Under the pieces are notes generated by a model. The model ran no database searches. It was given only the letters and a program-made list of their open reading frames with translations, and was not told where the DNA came from. Below are positions 1-6,296 of a DNA stretch of 16,569 nt, in pieces. A program made the translations under genes and the position numbers. This DNA is from Bifidobacteriaceae bacterium (GTDB lineage: Bacteria; Actinomycetota; Actinomycetes; Actinomycetales; WQXJ01), in the NCBI GenBank assembly GCA_031278075.1, contig JAITLE010000061.1, positions 1 through 16,569 on the forward strand. Direction: 5' to 3'. Numbering within the stretch: position 1 is the stretch's first letter; each line of letters opens with the position of its first letter.

Positions 1-1
1 C

Positions 2-664
2 ATGTTCGCCGGGGACAACGGCGCGGAGGAGTTCTCGACCTACGCTTCGGGCAAACCGGAGACCATCCAGGTGGCGCGGACCGGGATGTCCGAGGCCTTC
101 GCCGAGGCCTTGATCGGCCGGCACGTCGGCGCCCAGATCATCTTCGGGACTCCCGATTCGTCCGGCTCGATCATCGCCGAATATGTGGTCACCCAATTCA
201 TGGCCGTGACGGTGACCGCCGCCCAGACGGTTCCACTCCGGGCCGAAGGTTCCGCCGTCGCGCCCGTCAAGGGTCTGCCGGTGGTGACACTGGCGGCGAC
301 CGGCGAACCCGCCGTCGCGCTGCCCGAATCGCAGCCGCCCTCATACCTGGTCGCCCAGCCGCTGATCCGCGGCGGCGGACCCGCGATAGCGCTGGACCAA
401 TCGGTGCTCGTCCATTACAGCCTCTGGAATTGGGACGGCGCGGAACTGCTCGACACGACCTGGGCGACGGGCGTCGCCACGACCTGGCGCATGTCGACCG
501 GCAGAACCCTGCAGGGCCTGGTCCAAGGGTTGGTCGGCCAACCGGTCGGCAGCCAGATCCTCCTGGTGATCCCACCGGAGCTGGGCTTCGGGGACTCCGA
601 CACCCTGGGCATCCCCGGAGGTTCGACCCTCGTCTACGTCGTGGACGTGCTCTATGCGAGCTGA
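2..664 (+). CDS. FKBP-type peptidyl-prolyl cis-trans isomerase, tandem domains (5' partial)
   Basis: The reading frame is open to the left window edge, so the gene start is missing and the Met at base 2 is probably internal. About 220 C-terminal residues remain. Residues ~125-220 form a recognisable FKBP domain: VHY and DG in the first strands, a LxxGLVGQPVGSQ stretch, then the IPPELGFG...GIPGG..LVYVVDVL block typical of FKBP C-termini. Residues ~1-72 (GMSEAFAEALIGRHVGAQIIFG...) look like the second half of an earlier FKBP domain, so the full protein probably has two. Family role: catalysis of X-Pro isomerisation, often as an exported folding helper in actinobacteria. The position of the FKBP12 active-site Trp59 holds Leu here, so activity may be low. 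The gene overlaps the next by 11 bases, suggesting co-translation. Family assignment is confident; cellular location is not visible. Confidence 0.85.
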   Translation: MFAGDNGAEEFSTYASGKPETIQVARTGMSEAFAEALIGRHVGAQIIFGTPDSSGSIIAEYVVTQFMAVTVTAAQTVPLRAEGSAVAPVKGLPVVTLAATGEPAVALPESQPPSYLVAQPLIRGGGPAIALDQSVLVHYSLWNWDGAELLDTTWATGVATTWRMSTGRTLQGLVQGLVGQPVGSQILLVIPPELGFGDSDTLGIPGGSTLVYVVDVLYAS

Positions 665-2057
665 GCCGAAGCGTCGAGGACGAGGGACCGGGTCGCCGGA
701 ACTCGCTCTCGCCGCGGTCGCGATCGCGGCGGCGGTCGCGGTCGGAGTAGTCGTCTGGCAGCTGGCGGACCGCCCTCCCGCACCGAGCGCCACCGCCGCC
801 ACCAGCGGATCTGCGGCGCCGAGCGGGGCGGCGCCGACGGCATCGGGCGGCCTGGCTGATGCCGGAGCGGGCAGGCTGGCATGGCGCTTCGACGTCGCGG
901 CCGCGCTGGGCGACTCCTCGGCCTGGGTCGCGTCCCTGGTCGACGCCTCCGCCGACACGTGGCTGGCGTCCGTCAGCGTGGTCGACGCCGCCACCGGCGA
1001 GGAGCGCTCCCAGGTGCTGGTGTTGGACGCCACGGCCGGGACGTTGCGGGCGCCCGCGGGCTCGGCCGACCTGCCGGGCCAGGTGGTGTGCGCCAACCGT
1101 CTGCTGGACGGCCGGGCGATCTGCCTGGTAGGCGGCGAGATCCGTCGCGTCGACCCGGCGAGCGGGCAGCTCGACGGCGGGGCGTTGGGCGGCGGGATCG
1201 TCGGCTCGGCCGTGACGGTGACGGCCGACGGGCTTGTCGTGGTCGGCGGCTTGGCGGCGGATTCGGACCGCCCGGCCGTGGCCGCCGTGACGGCCGATGG
1301 CGTGCTCGCGTGGTCCAGCGAGCTGGGCGTGGCGGACTGCTTCGTGGCCGGCGGGGCGCAGTCCGGCCACGTGGTGGAACGCGGTGGCGCGCTGCAAGTC
1401 GCTGTCGGAGAGGTCCAAGCCCTGGTGGCGCCCGCGACCGGCCAGGTGCTGGCGGCGTTCTGCGCGCAAATGGCTGTGACGGACGATGGCGCCATCGGCT
1501 TGATGGACAGCCAGGGCGTGGCGGGAGCGCTGAGCGGCGCTTACGTCGACGCGGCGGGCGTCACCCGGCCGATCTGCGACTTCGGGCCCGCGCAGGACAT
1601 CATGGCTGTGCGTTCGGGCGGGGAGGGGCGCTTCGCCGTGGTCGACGAGGCTGAACGCTTGCGTCTGGTGGCGCCTCAGGGCTGCCGATCGGTTTGGGAG
1701 CAGGGCGAGCTGTTGGGCCGCGCCGTCTTCCAAGGCCACGACTCGGAGGCGGTCTACTACGCCAAGGTTGGCGCCTTGACGGCGGTGGCGTTGGAATCCG
1801 GGACGGAGCGTTGGACGGCGCCGGTGACGGGCGGGGCGAGCTTCCGGGCGGCGTTTGTCGACGAGGCTTGGATCGTGCTGATGACCAGCGCCGAGGTGCG
1901 GGGGATCAGGCCGAGCGACGGAGCTGTGGCGTGGGTGGTCGAGGAGTTCGACCAGGCCGCGTGGTACTGGGAGGCGACGGTGGACGATCCCGTGCGCGCC
2001 GTGGCGCTCCTGGACCCGGCGCGCTCGCAGATCAGCCGGTTGGATCTGACGGGATGA
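654..2057 (+). CDS. Membrane-anchored beta-propeller-like (PQQ-like) protein of unknown function
   Basis: The 467-residue protein has a short Arg/Lys-rich N-terminus, one hydrophobic helix at about residues 16-37 and a Pro/Ala/Ser-rich linker, so it should be anchored with most of the chain outside the cytoplasm. The rest is a run of short beta-strand units with recurring D-x-A-T/S-G turns (VVDAATGEE, VLDATAGTL, RVDPASGQL, ALESGTERW, PSDGAVAW), as in PQQ-like or WD-like propellers. There are six cysteines in the exported part, which could form disulfides; this is inference. No enzymatic motif is recognised. The ATG at 654 overlaps the upstream FKBP stop by 11 bases and no good ribosome-binding site precedes it, which points to translational coupling. 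Proteins of this type may be surface binding or scaffold proteins, but nothing here shows a ligand. The fold call is moderately confident; the function is unknown. Confidence 0.72.
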   Translation: MRAEPKRRGRGTGSPELALAAVAIAAAVAVGVVVWQLADRPPAPSATAATSGSAAPSGAAPTASGGLADAGAGRLAWRFDVAAALGDSSAWVASLVDASADTWLASVSVVDAATGEERSQVLVLDATAGTLRAPAGSADLPGQVVCANRLLDGRAICLVGGEIRRVDPASGQLDGGALGGGIVGSAVTVTADGLVVVGGLAADSDRPAVAAVTADGVLAWSSELGVADCFVAGGAQSGHVVERGGALQVAVGEVQALVAPATGQVLAAFCAQMAVTDDGAIGLMDSQGVAGALSGAYVDAAGVTRPICDFGPAQDIMAVRSGGEGRFAVVDEAERLRLVAPQGCRSVWEQGELLGRAVFQGHDSEAVYYAKVGALTAVALESGTERWTAPVTGGASFRAAFVDEAWIVLMTSAEVRGIRPSDGAVAWVVEEFDQAAWYWEATVDDPVRAVALLDPARSQISRLDLTG

Positions 2058-2063
2058 GGCCGC

Positions 2064-2080
2064 GCGCACAAGTTGTGCGC
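2064..2080. repeat. Perfect 17-bp inverted repeat just after the propeller gene
   Basis: Arms GCGCACAA and TTGTGCGC (8 bp each) flank a single central G, starting 6 bases after the stop at 2057. As RNA it could form a 6-bp stem with a 5-base loop, but no T-run follows. As DNA it resembles a dimeric-regulator operator. Either reading is possible. Confidence 0.5.
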
Positions 2081-2106
2081 ATTGCTCAGCGTCTGGCAAA
2101 CTTGTA

Positions 2107-2122
2107 GCAGAACCGGTTAAGC
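2107..2122. promoter_or_regulatory. LacI-type operator candidate (AACCGGTT core) ahead of the epimerase-phosphorylase operon
   Basis: The 8-bp palindrome AACCGGTT lies at 2111-2118 with CG at its centre, as in LacI-family operators. It sits inside a looser palindrome whose outer GC pairs also match. The stretch GCnGAACCGGTT recurs at 4663-4674 in front of the sugar-binding protein, and a LacI-family gene lies downstream at 8092. A poor promoter match (TTGCTC 2082-2087, 17-base spacer, TAGCAG 2105-2110) would put this site at the transcription start, a repressing position. The binding role is inferred. Confidence 0.5.
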
Positions 2123-2136
2123 AGATCACTGCCGAT

Positions 2137-2171
2137 GCCAGACGGGGCATGCGATTTCACGCATGTCTGGC
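2137..2171 (+). promoter_or_regulatory. Leader hairpin upstream of the epimerase start
   Basis: GCCAGAC (2137-2143) can pair with GTCTGGC (2165-2171), and CATGCG (2148-2153) with CGCATG (2160-2165) around loop ATTTCA. The two stems share base 2165, so they stack with a small GGGG bulge. The structure ends 7 bases before the ribosome-binding site at 2179. A second copy of GTCTGGC at 2091-2097 can compete for the same partner. This is a possible leader control element; no family is recognised. Confidence 0.4.
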
Positions 2172-2196
2172 GCACTTGAGAAAGGGTATTCGCCAC

Positions 2197-3420
2197 ATGG
2201 GCGCGTCAAGCATGTTGACACTGAGGGCGTCGATTGAGAGCGAGTTGGTTGGGCGGATCATCCCGTTTTGGCAAACGCTGCGCGACGACCGGCGAGGCGG
2301 CTACTTCGGCCACATGGATTGGGATCTCGTGCTGCGGCCGGGCGCCGACAAGGCCACGGTTCTGACCTCCCGCATACTCTGGCTCTTCTCGACCGCCGCC
2401 GCCAACCTGGGCCGGCCGGATCTGTTGGAGGAGGCCCGGCACGCCTATCGGTTCTTGGTGCGCCACTGCTTCGACCCGGCCGACGGCGCGGTGATCTGGT
2501 CCGTCCGCCCCGACGGGACCTGGAGCGACACCACCAAACAGGCCTATGCGCAGGCCTTCGCGATCTTCGGGCTGGCCGCGTACCACGAGGCGAGCGGCGA
2601 GACGGAGCCGCTCGAGATCGCCACGGGCCTGTTCGACCTGTTGGAGGGCGCGTTCCTGACCCCCACCGGCTACACGGAGGCGCTGGACCGCGACCTGAGG
2701 CCGGCGGCGAACGACAAGCTCTCGGAGAACGGCGTGTTGGCCAGCCGCACCATGAACACGCTGCTGCACGTGTTCGAGGCGTATTGCGGTCTGCTCATGG
2801 CGGGCGGGGACCGGCCGCGCCTCGAACGCTCCATCCGCTGGATCCTCGACGTCTTCGCCAACCAGGTTTACAACCCGCAGGCCCGCCGGCTGGACGTGTT
2901 CTTCGACTCGGACATGCGGCCGCTGCTGGACATGCAGTCGTTCGGACACGACATCGAGGCGGCGTGGATGTTCGGGTGGGGTGTCGCCCTGCTCGACGAC
3001 CCGGGCCTCGCGCGGACCTTCGAGGCGATCTCGACGGACCTGGTGGCCAGCGTCCACTCGCGGGCCTACCGCTCCGGCGCCCTGGCGTTCGAATCGGTCT
3101 GCGGCGAGGTCAACACGCGGCGCCACTGGTGGGTCCAAGCGGAGGGCATGGTCTCGTTCCAAGCCGCGGCGGCCAAGGCGGACGGCGGGCTGGCCAGCGA
3201 ATATCGCTTGGTGGCGGAACAGCTCTGGCGCTATCTAGAGGGCCACTTCTTCGACGCGCGCCCAGGCGGCGAGTGGTATTGGGAAGTGGACGTCGACGGG
3301 CGGCCGGTCCCCGGGTTGCCCGTGGTGAGCGCCTGGAAGTGCCCGTATCACTCCGGGCGGGCTTGTCTGAAGATGATGGCCGAGCTGGGGGCGTTGGAGC
3401 CGAGCTATGTCGCGCGCTGA
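2197..3420 (+). CDS. Cellobiose/mannobiose 2-epimerase (AGE superfamily)
   Basis: The enzyme interconverts the reducing-end sugar of beta-1,4 disaccharides at C2: cellobiose to Glc-Man, or mannobiose to Man-Glc. The 407 residues match the usual family length and (alpha/alpha)6-barrel pattern. Motifs corresponding to known cellobiose 2-epimerase active-site residues are present: R59 (TSRILW), N187 and H191 (TMNTLLH), H251 and E254 (SFGHDIEAAW), W311/W312 (HWWVQAE), and W380 and H385 (WKCPYHSGRA). The two histidines would be the acid/base pair. The start is set at ATG 2197 because AGAAAGGG (2179-2186) lies 10 bases upstream; an in-frame ATG at 2149 lacks such a site and falls inside the leader hairpin. 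The 3' end overlaps the GH130 gene by 14 bases, the classic partner for mannobiose breakdown. That pairing favours mannobiose as substrate, though cellobiose or lactose activity is likely too. There is no signal peptide, so it is cytoplasmic. Confidence 0.9.
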   Translation: MGASSMLTLRASIESELVGRIIPFWQTLRDDRRGGYFGHMDWDLVLRPGADKATVLTSRILWLFSTAAANLGRPDLLEEARHAYRFLVRHCFDPADGAVIWSVRPDGTWSDTTKQAYAQAFAIFGLAAYHEASGETEPLEIATGLFDLLEGAFLTPTGYTEALDRDLRPAANDKLSENGVLASRTMNTLLHVFEAYCGLLMAGGDRPRLERSIRWILDVFANQVYNPQARRLDVFFDSDMRPLLDMQSFGHDIEAAWMFGWGVALLDDPGLARTFEAISTDLVASVHSRAYRSGALAFESVCGEVNTRRHWWVQAEGMVSFQAAAAKADGGLASEYRLVAEQLWRYLEGHFFDARPGGEWYWEVDVDGRPVPGLPVVSAWKCPYHSGRACLKMMAELGALEPSYVAR

Positions 3421-4591
3421 GTACCACGTGGCGGCGGCGCGCCAGCGCGCCTTGCTGAGCCGCCCCAACCGCCCGCTGGCCGCGGGCGGCGGCGTGCTGA
3501 CCAGGTGGCGCCACCCCATCTTGACCCGCGACCACATCCCTCTGACCTGGATCTACGACCTGGACCCGACATCCAATCCGGCGTTCTTGCCGCGCTTGGG
3601 CGTGAACTCCGTGTTCAACGCGGGGGCGATCAAGCTCGACGGCCAGTACTGCTTGGTGGCGCGAGTGGAGGGCGTGGACCGCAAGTCGTTCTTCGCGGTG
3701 GCCCGCTCCGAGTCTCCGACCGAGGGCTTCGTCTTCGACGACTATCCCGTCCAGTTGCCTGACACCGTCCCCGAGGAGGTGGACGTGTACGACATGCGCC
3801 TGACAGCCCATGAGGACGGATGGATCTACGGCGTGTTCTGCTCCGAGGCGAAGGATCCGGACGACCCAGACGTCGCGGCGGCGGTGGCTGGGGCCGGCCT
3901 GGTGAGGACACGGGACCTGGTCACCTGGGAGCGGCACGCGAACATCGTCACCCTGCGTTCGCCCCAGCAGCGCAACGTGGTGCTGCATCCCGAGTTCGTG
4001 GACGGCAAATACGCTTTCTACACGCGCCCGATGGACGGCTTCATCGGGGCGGGCGGCGGCGGCGGGATCGGCTTCGCGCTGGTGGACGAGATCGCGCGGC
4101 CCGTGATCGACATCGAACGGCTGACCTCTGAGCGGCGCTTCCACACCGTCGCGGAGGCGAAGAACGGGGCCGGGGCGCCGCCGATCAAGTCGGAGCGCGG
4201 CTGGCTGCACGTGGCCCACGGCGTCAGGCTGACGGCCGACGGCCTGCGTTATGTGCTGTACGCGTTCGCCACGGCGCTCGACGACCCGGGCCGCGTGATC
4301 GCCGAGCCGGGCGGCTACCTGCTGGCGCCCTTGGGCGGCGAGCGGGTCGGCGACGTCGGCAACGTCGTGTTCTCGAACGGCGCGGTGGTGAGCGACGATG
4401 CCGTCTGTCACGTCTACTACGCCAGCTCGGACACGCGCCTGCACGTCGCGTCGGCGCGCCTGGCCGACTTGGAGGACTACGTGTTCGCCACCCCGCCCGA
4501 CGCTTTGCGCTCGGCCGACTGCGTGGCTCAACGCAGCGCGATGATCCGACGCAATCTGGCGATTCTGCGTTTGGAGGACGGCCGCGGGTGA
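3407..4591 (+). CDS. GH130 4-O-beta-D-mannosyl-D-glucose phosphorylase
   Basis: The predicted reaction is Man-beta-1,4-Glc plus phosphate to alpha-mannose 1-phosphate plus glucose in the cytoplasm. The 394-residue protein shows the GH130 subfamily 1 hallmarks in order: VFNAGA (~69-74), RVEGVDRKSFFAVA (~86-99), DVYDMRLT.HEDGWIYGVFC (~126-145), QRNVVLHPEFVDGKYAFYTRP.DGFI with a Gly-rich run, GWLHVAHGVR, then PGGYLLAP.GGERVGDVGNVVFSNG and YYASSDTR.HVA. D129 aligns with the catalytic general acid (Asp131 in the Bacteroides fragilis enzyme). The ATG at 3407 lies inside the end of the 2-epimerase gene, so the two are translated together, matching the known two-step mannobiose route. A phosphorylase for longer mannosides (GH130_2) is less likely given these motifs and the epimerase partner. 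Nothing looks truncated. Confidence 0.92.
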   Translation: MSRAEYHVAAARQRALLSRPNRPLAAGGGVLTRWRHPILTRDHIPLTWIYDLDPTSNPAFLPRLGVNSVFNAGAIKLDGQYCLVARVEGVDRKSFFAVARSESPTEGFVFDDYPVQLPDTVPEEVDVYDMRLTAHEDGWIYGVFCSEAKDPDDPDVAAAVAGAGLVRTRDLVTWERHANIVTLRSPQQRNVVLHPEFVDGKYAFYTRPMDGFIGAGGGGGIGFALVDEIARPVIDIERLTSERRFHTVAEAKNGAGAPPIKSERGWLHVAHGVRLTADGLRYVLYAFATALDDPGRVIAEPGGYLLAPLGGERVGDVGNVVFSNGAVVSDDAVCHVYYASSDTRLHVASARLADLEDYVFATPPDALRSADCVAQRSAMIRRNLAILRLEDGRG

Positions 4592-4623
4592 CCGCCGCGC
4601 GCCGTCCGACGCGGCGCCGGCGG
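4592..4623 (+). terminator. GC-only hairpin after the GH130 gene
   Basis: CCGCCG (4592-4597) pairs with CGGCGG (4618-4623) and GCGCCG (4599-4604) with CGGCGC (4612-4617). That gives 12 GC pairs with one bulged base and a 7-base loop, starting right after the stop. No T-run follows, so it may act as a weak or T-less terminator or as a 3'-end stabiliser. The next gene has its own promoter at 4677, which fits a transcript end here. Confidence 0.45.
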
Positions 4624-4664
4624 ACAGCGGAAGGGGCCAGTTGATAACAAGTTGATCAAGGAGC

Positions 4665-4676
4665 TGAACCGGTTCA
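4665..4676. promoter_or_regulatory. LacI-type operator, perfect palindrome TGAACCGGTTCA
   Basis: A perfect 12-bp palindrome with a central CG fits the general LacI-family operator form TGnAAnCGnTTnCA-like. It abuts the -35 box at 4677-4682, where a bound repressor would block RNA polymerase. It shares the AACCGGTT core with the site at 2111-2118. The likely binder is the LacI-family protein encoded at 8092-9114 at the end of this same gene run; this is inferred, not shown. Confidence 0.65.
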
Positions 4677-4705
4677 TTGCAAACCCGGTCTGAGCCCGGT
4701 AGCGT
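4677..4705 (+). promoter_or_regulatory. Sigma70-type promoter of the sugar ABC transporter operon
   Basis: The -35 box TTGCAA (4677-4682), an exact 17-base spacer and the -10 box TAGCGT (4700-4705) fit the actinobacterial TTGnnn/TAnnnT form. The start of transcription would be about 4712-4713, which is also the A of an ATG. The operator palindrome touches its upstream edge. Confidence 0.65.
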
Positions 4706-4712
4706 GGTCAGC

Positions 4713-4787
4713 ATGGCCCACTTTGACAAATCGTGGGAGCGCGACCTAGACGGGTCATCAACGACGACGAGAGGACCTGAGATATGA
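4713..4787 (+). CDS. Possible leaderless upstream ORF (24 codons) coupled to the binding-protein gene
   Basis: An ATG lies exactly 7 bases after the -10 box TAGCGT, the spacing expected when transcription starts on the start codon itself (leaderless translation, common in actinobacteria). The frame begins MAHFDKSWERDL, ends TTRGPEI, and stops at TGA 4785-4787, which overlaps the ATG of the next gene (4784-4786) as ATGA. The ribosome-binding site of that gene (GAGAGGA, 4769-4775) lies inside this frame, so translating ribosomes would pass over it and could re-initiate. No peptide family is recognised, and a role in cis (coupling or attenuation) is more likely than a working peptide. The overlap alone is weak evidence; the promoter spacing is the stronger part. 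Confidence 0.4.
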   Translation: MAHFDKSWERDLDGSSTTTRGPEI

Positions 4788-6127
4788 GAATCAAAATGCA
4801 AGCGGCCGCGGCGATTGGAGCGTTGGCGTGCCTGGTGCTGAGCGGCTGCGGCGGCGGCGCCAGCGACAGCCCGGCCACCAGCGGCGGACCAAGCGCCTCG
4901 GGCGGCGGCGATGTGGCCGCCGAGGCCCCCGCGGGCGAGCTGAAAGTGCTGACGCACCGCACGGACCTGGATCAGGACGGCACCCTCCAAGGCTATGCCG
5001 ACCAGTTCATGGCGAAGTACCCCGAGGTCACCAAGGTGGAGTTCGAGTCCATCACGGCCTACGACGACGACGTGCCCCTGCGGCTGTCCACCGGCGACTT
5101 CGGCGACGTCCTGTCAATCCCGAACGGCGTCACCAATGATCAGTTGGCGCAGTTCTTCGAGCCCATCGGCTCCAAGGCCGACCTGAGCGCCAAATACCGG
5201 TTCCTGGACTCGTTCGCGGTCGGGGAGCAGGTCTACGGCCTGGCCCAAGGCGGGATCGCCACCGGCGTGGTCTACAACAAGAAGGTGTTCGCGGACGCCG
5301 GCGTCACCACGGCGCCGACCAGCTACGACGACTTCTTGGCAGCTCTTGAGGCCGTCAAGGCCAACACCGACGCCGTGCCGCTCTACACCAACTACAAGGA
5401 CGGCTGGCCGCTCGGCGATCTGCAACGGAACATGGGTGTCGCCAAGGGCAACGCCAACGCCAAGAACGACATGACCGGCGATGACGCGCCTTGGGCGGAA
5501 GGCGGCGACGCGTACTGGCTCGACTCGCTGCTCTACGACGCGGTGGACCGTGGCCTGACAGAGGCCGACCCGACGACAACCAACTGGGAGGAGTCGAAGA
5601 CCCTGCTCGGCTCCGGCCAGGTCGCCACGCTGGTTCTTCAGTCCTGGGCGATCTCGCAGATGCAGACGGCCGCCGTCGACGCCGGCGCGTCCGCCGACGA
5701 CATCGGCTTCCTGCCGGTCCCGTCCGCAGTCGCCGGCAAGTCGTACGCGGCGGTGCTCGGCGACCGCTACTACGCGGTCAACGCGAAGTCGGCGAACAAA
5801 GTCACCGCCAAGGCGTGGGTCGAGTTCATGATCGAGGAATCCGGCTACGACGCCAAGGAAGGCTTCGTCTCGACGCTGAAGTCGGCGCCGCTGCCCTCGA
5901 ACCTCTCCGCTCTGAGCGATCTGGGGACCGAGCTGTTCGAGCCGACCGCGGCGCCAGCGGGCGAGGAAGGCCTGTTCGACGCGATCGACACGGCGGCTGA
6001 GATCGGTTTCAGCTCCGCGCCTTACCGTCAAGCGCTGGTGGACAAGGCGCGTCAGCACACCGCCAAGGCCGACGCGTTCGGCGAGCTCAACGCCAAGTGG
6101 GCGGCCGGCCGGGCCGCGGCCGGATGA
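4784..6127 (+). CDS. Sugar ABC transporter substrate-binding lipoprotein (probable mannobiose/beta-disaccharide)
   Basis: The 447-residue precursor has a lipoprotein signal peptide ending in the lipobox LSGC, with lipidated Cys22, then a Gly/Ser-rich tether and a family 1 extracellular solute-binding domain (SBP_bac_1, CUT1 class). Visible hallmarks are GYADQFMAKYPE near the N-lobe, the mid-protein block GVVYNKKVFADAGVTTAPTS followed by YDDFLAALEAVK, and GQVATLVLQSW in the C-lobe. It would sit on the outer face of the membrane and pass sugar to the permeases at 6297-8056. The start is fixed by GAGAGGA (4769-4775) 8 bases before ATG and by the signal peptide. The operator at 4665 and the epimerase-phosphorylase pair next door suggest beta-1,4-mannobiose or short manno-oligosaccharides as ligand; the sequence itself does not prove specificity. 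Confidence 0.88.
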   Translation: MRIKMQAAAAIGALACLVLSGCGGGASDSPATSGGPSASGGGDVAAEAPAGELKVLTHRTDLDQDGTLQGYADQFMAKYPEVTKVEFESITAYDDDVPLRLSTGDFGDVLSIPNGVTNDQLAQFFEPIGSKADLSAKYRFLDSFAVGEQVYGLAQGGIATGVVYNKKVFADAGVTTAPTSYDDFLAALEAVKANTDAVPLYTNYKDGWPLGDLQRNMGVAKGNANAKNDMTGDDAPWAEGGDAYWLDSLLYDAVDRGLTEADPTTTNWEESKTLLGSGQVATLVLQSWAISQMQTAAVDAGASADDIGFLPVPSAVAGKSYAAVLGDRYYAVNAKSANKVTAKAWVEFMIEESGYDAKEGFVSTLKSAPLPSNLSALSDLGTELFEPTAAPAGEEGLFDAIDTAAEIGFSSAPYRQALVDKARQHTAKADAFGELNAKWAAGRAAAG

Positions 6128-6142
6128 GTTGAGGCGGGGTTT

Positions 6143-6161
6143 GAGGCGGCCCGGCCGCCTC
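6143..6161 (+). terminator. Hairpin 1 between binding-protein and permease genes
   Basis: GAGGCGGC (6143-6150) and GCCGCCTC (6154-6161) form a perfect 8-bp stem with a 3-base loop, 15 bases after the stop. No T-run follows. It may be a partial terminator or a 3'-end protector of the binding-protein message. Confidence 0.4.
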
Positions 6162-6189
6162 GGCCTAGGACACTGAGACGTTGCAAGCC

Positions 6190-6241
6190 CCCGGGGGCGG
6201 GTTTGGCGCTGGGACCAGCCCGCGCCAGATCCGCCCCCGGG
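6190..6241 (+). promoter_or_regulatory. Hairpin 2: long stem between binding-protein and permease genes
   Basis: CCCGGGGGCGG (6190-6200) pairs perfectly with CCGCCCCCGGG (6231-6241), an 11-bp stem. A 3x3 internal loop separates it from a second 6-bp stem, TGGCGC (6204-6209) with GCGCCA (6222-6227), and GGG/CCC can close the tip. Such structures between binding protein and permease often set their different expression levels by attenuation or by blocking 3' exonucleases. That role is inferred from position. Confidence 0.5.
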
Positions 6242-6251
6242 TTACCAGGCA

Positions 6252-6277
6252 CGCCACGCGACTGCGAGAGCGTGGCG
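6252..6277 (+). promoter_or_regulatory. Hairpin 3 just before the permease ribosome-binding site
   Basis: CGCCACGC (6252-6259) pairs with GCGTGGCG (6270-6277), 8 bp with a 10-base loop. It ends 7 bases before the AGGAGG at 6284-6289, so it could affect access of ribosomes to the permease start. Confidence 0.4.
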
Positions 6278-6296
6278 CGCCGCAGGAGGAACTCGC

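Noticed and set aside
2149..2196. Extended ATG start for the 2-epimerase
   Set aside because: The extra 16 codons lie in the leader hairpin, lack a ribosome-binding site and add non-family sequence; AGAAAGGG precedes ATG 2197.
3110..4990. Very long antisense open frame (626 codons, - strand) opposite the epimerase, GH130 and binding-protein genes, and a similar one at 267-2150
   Set aside because: The translations are low-complexity Arg/His/Gly/Pro-rich and show no family motif. The + strand frames here contain complete, recognisable proteins. Such shadows are expected in GC-rich DNA.
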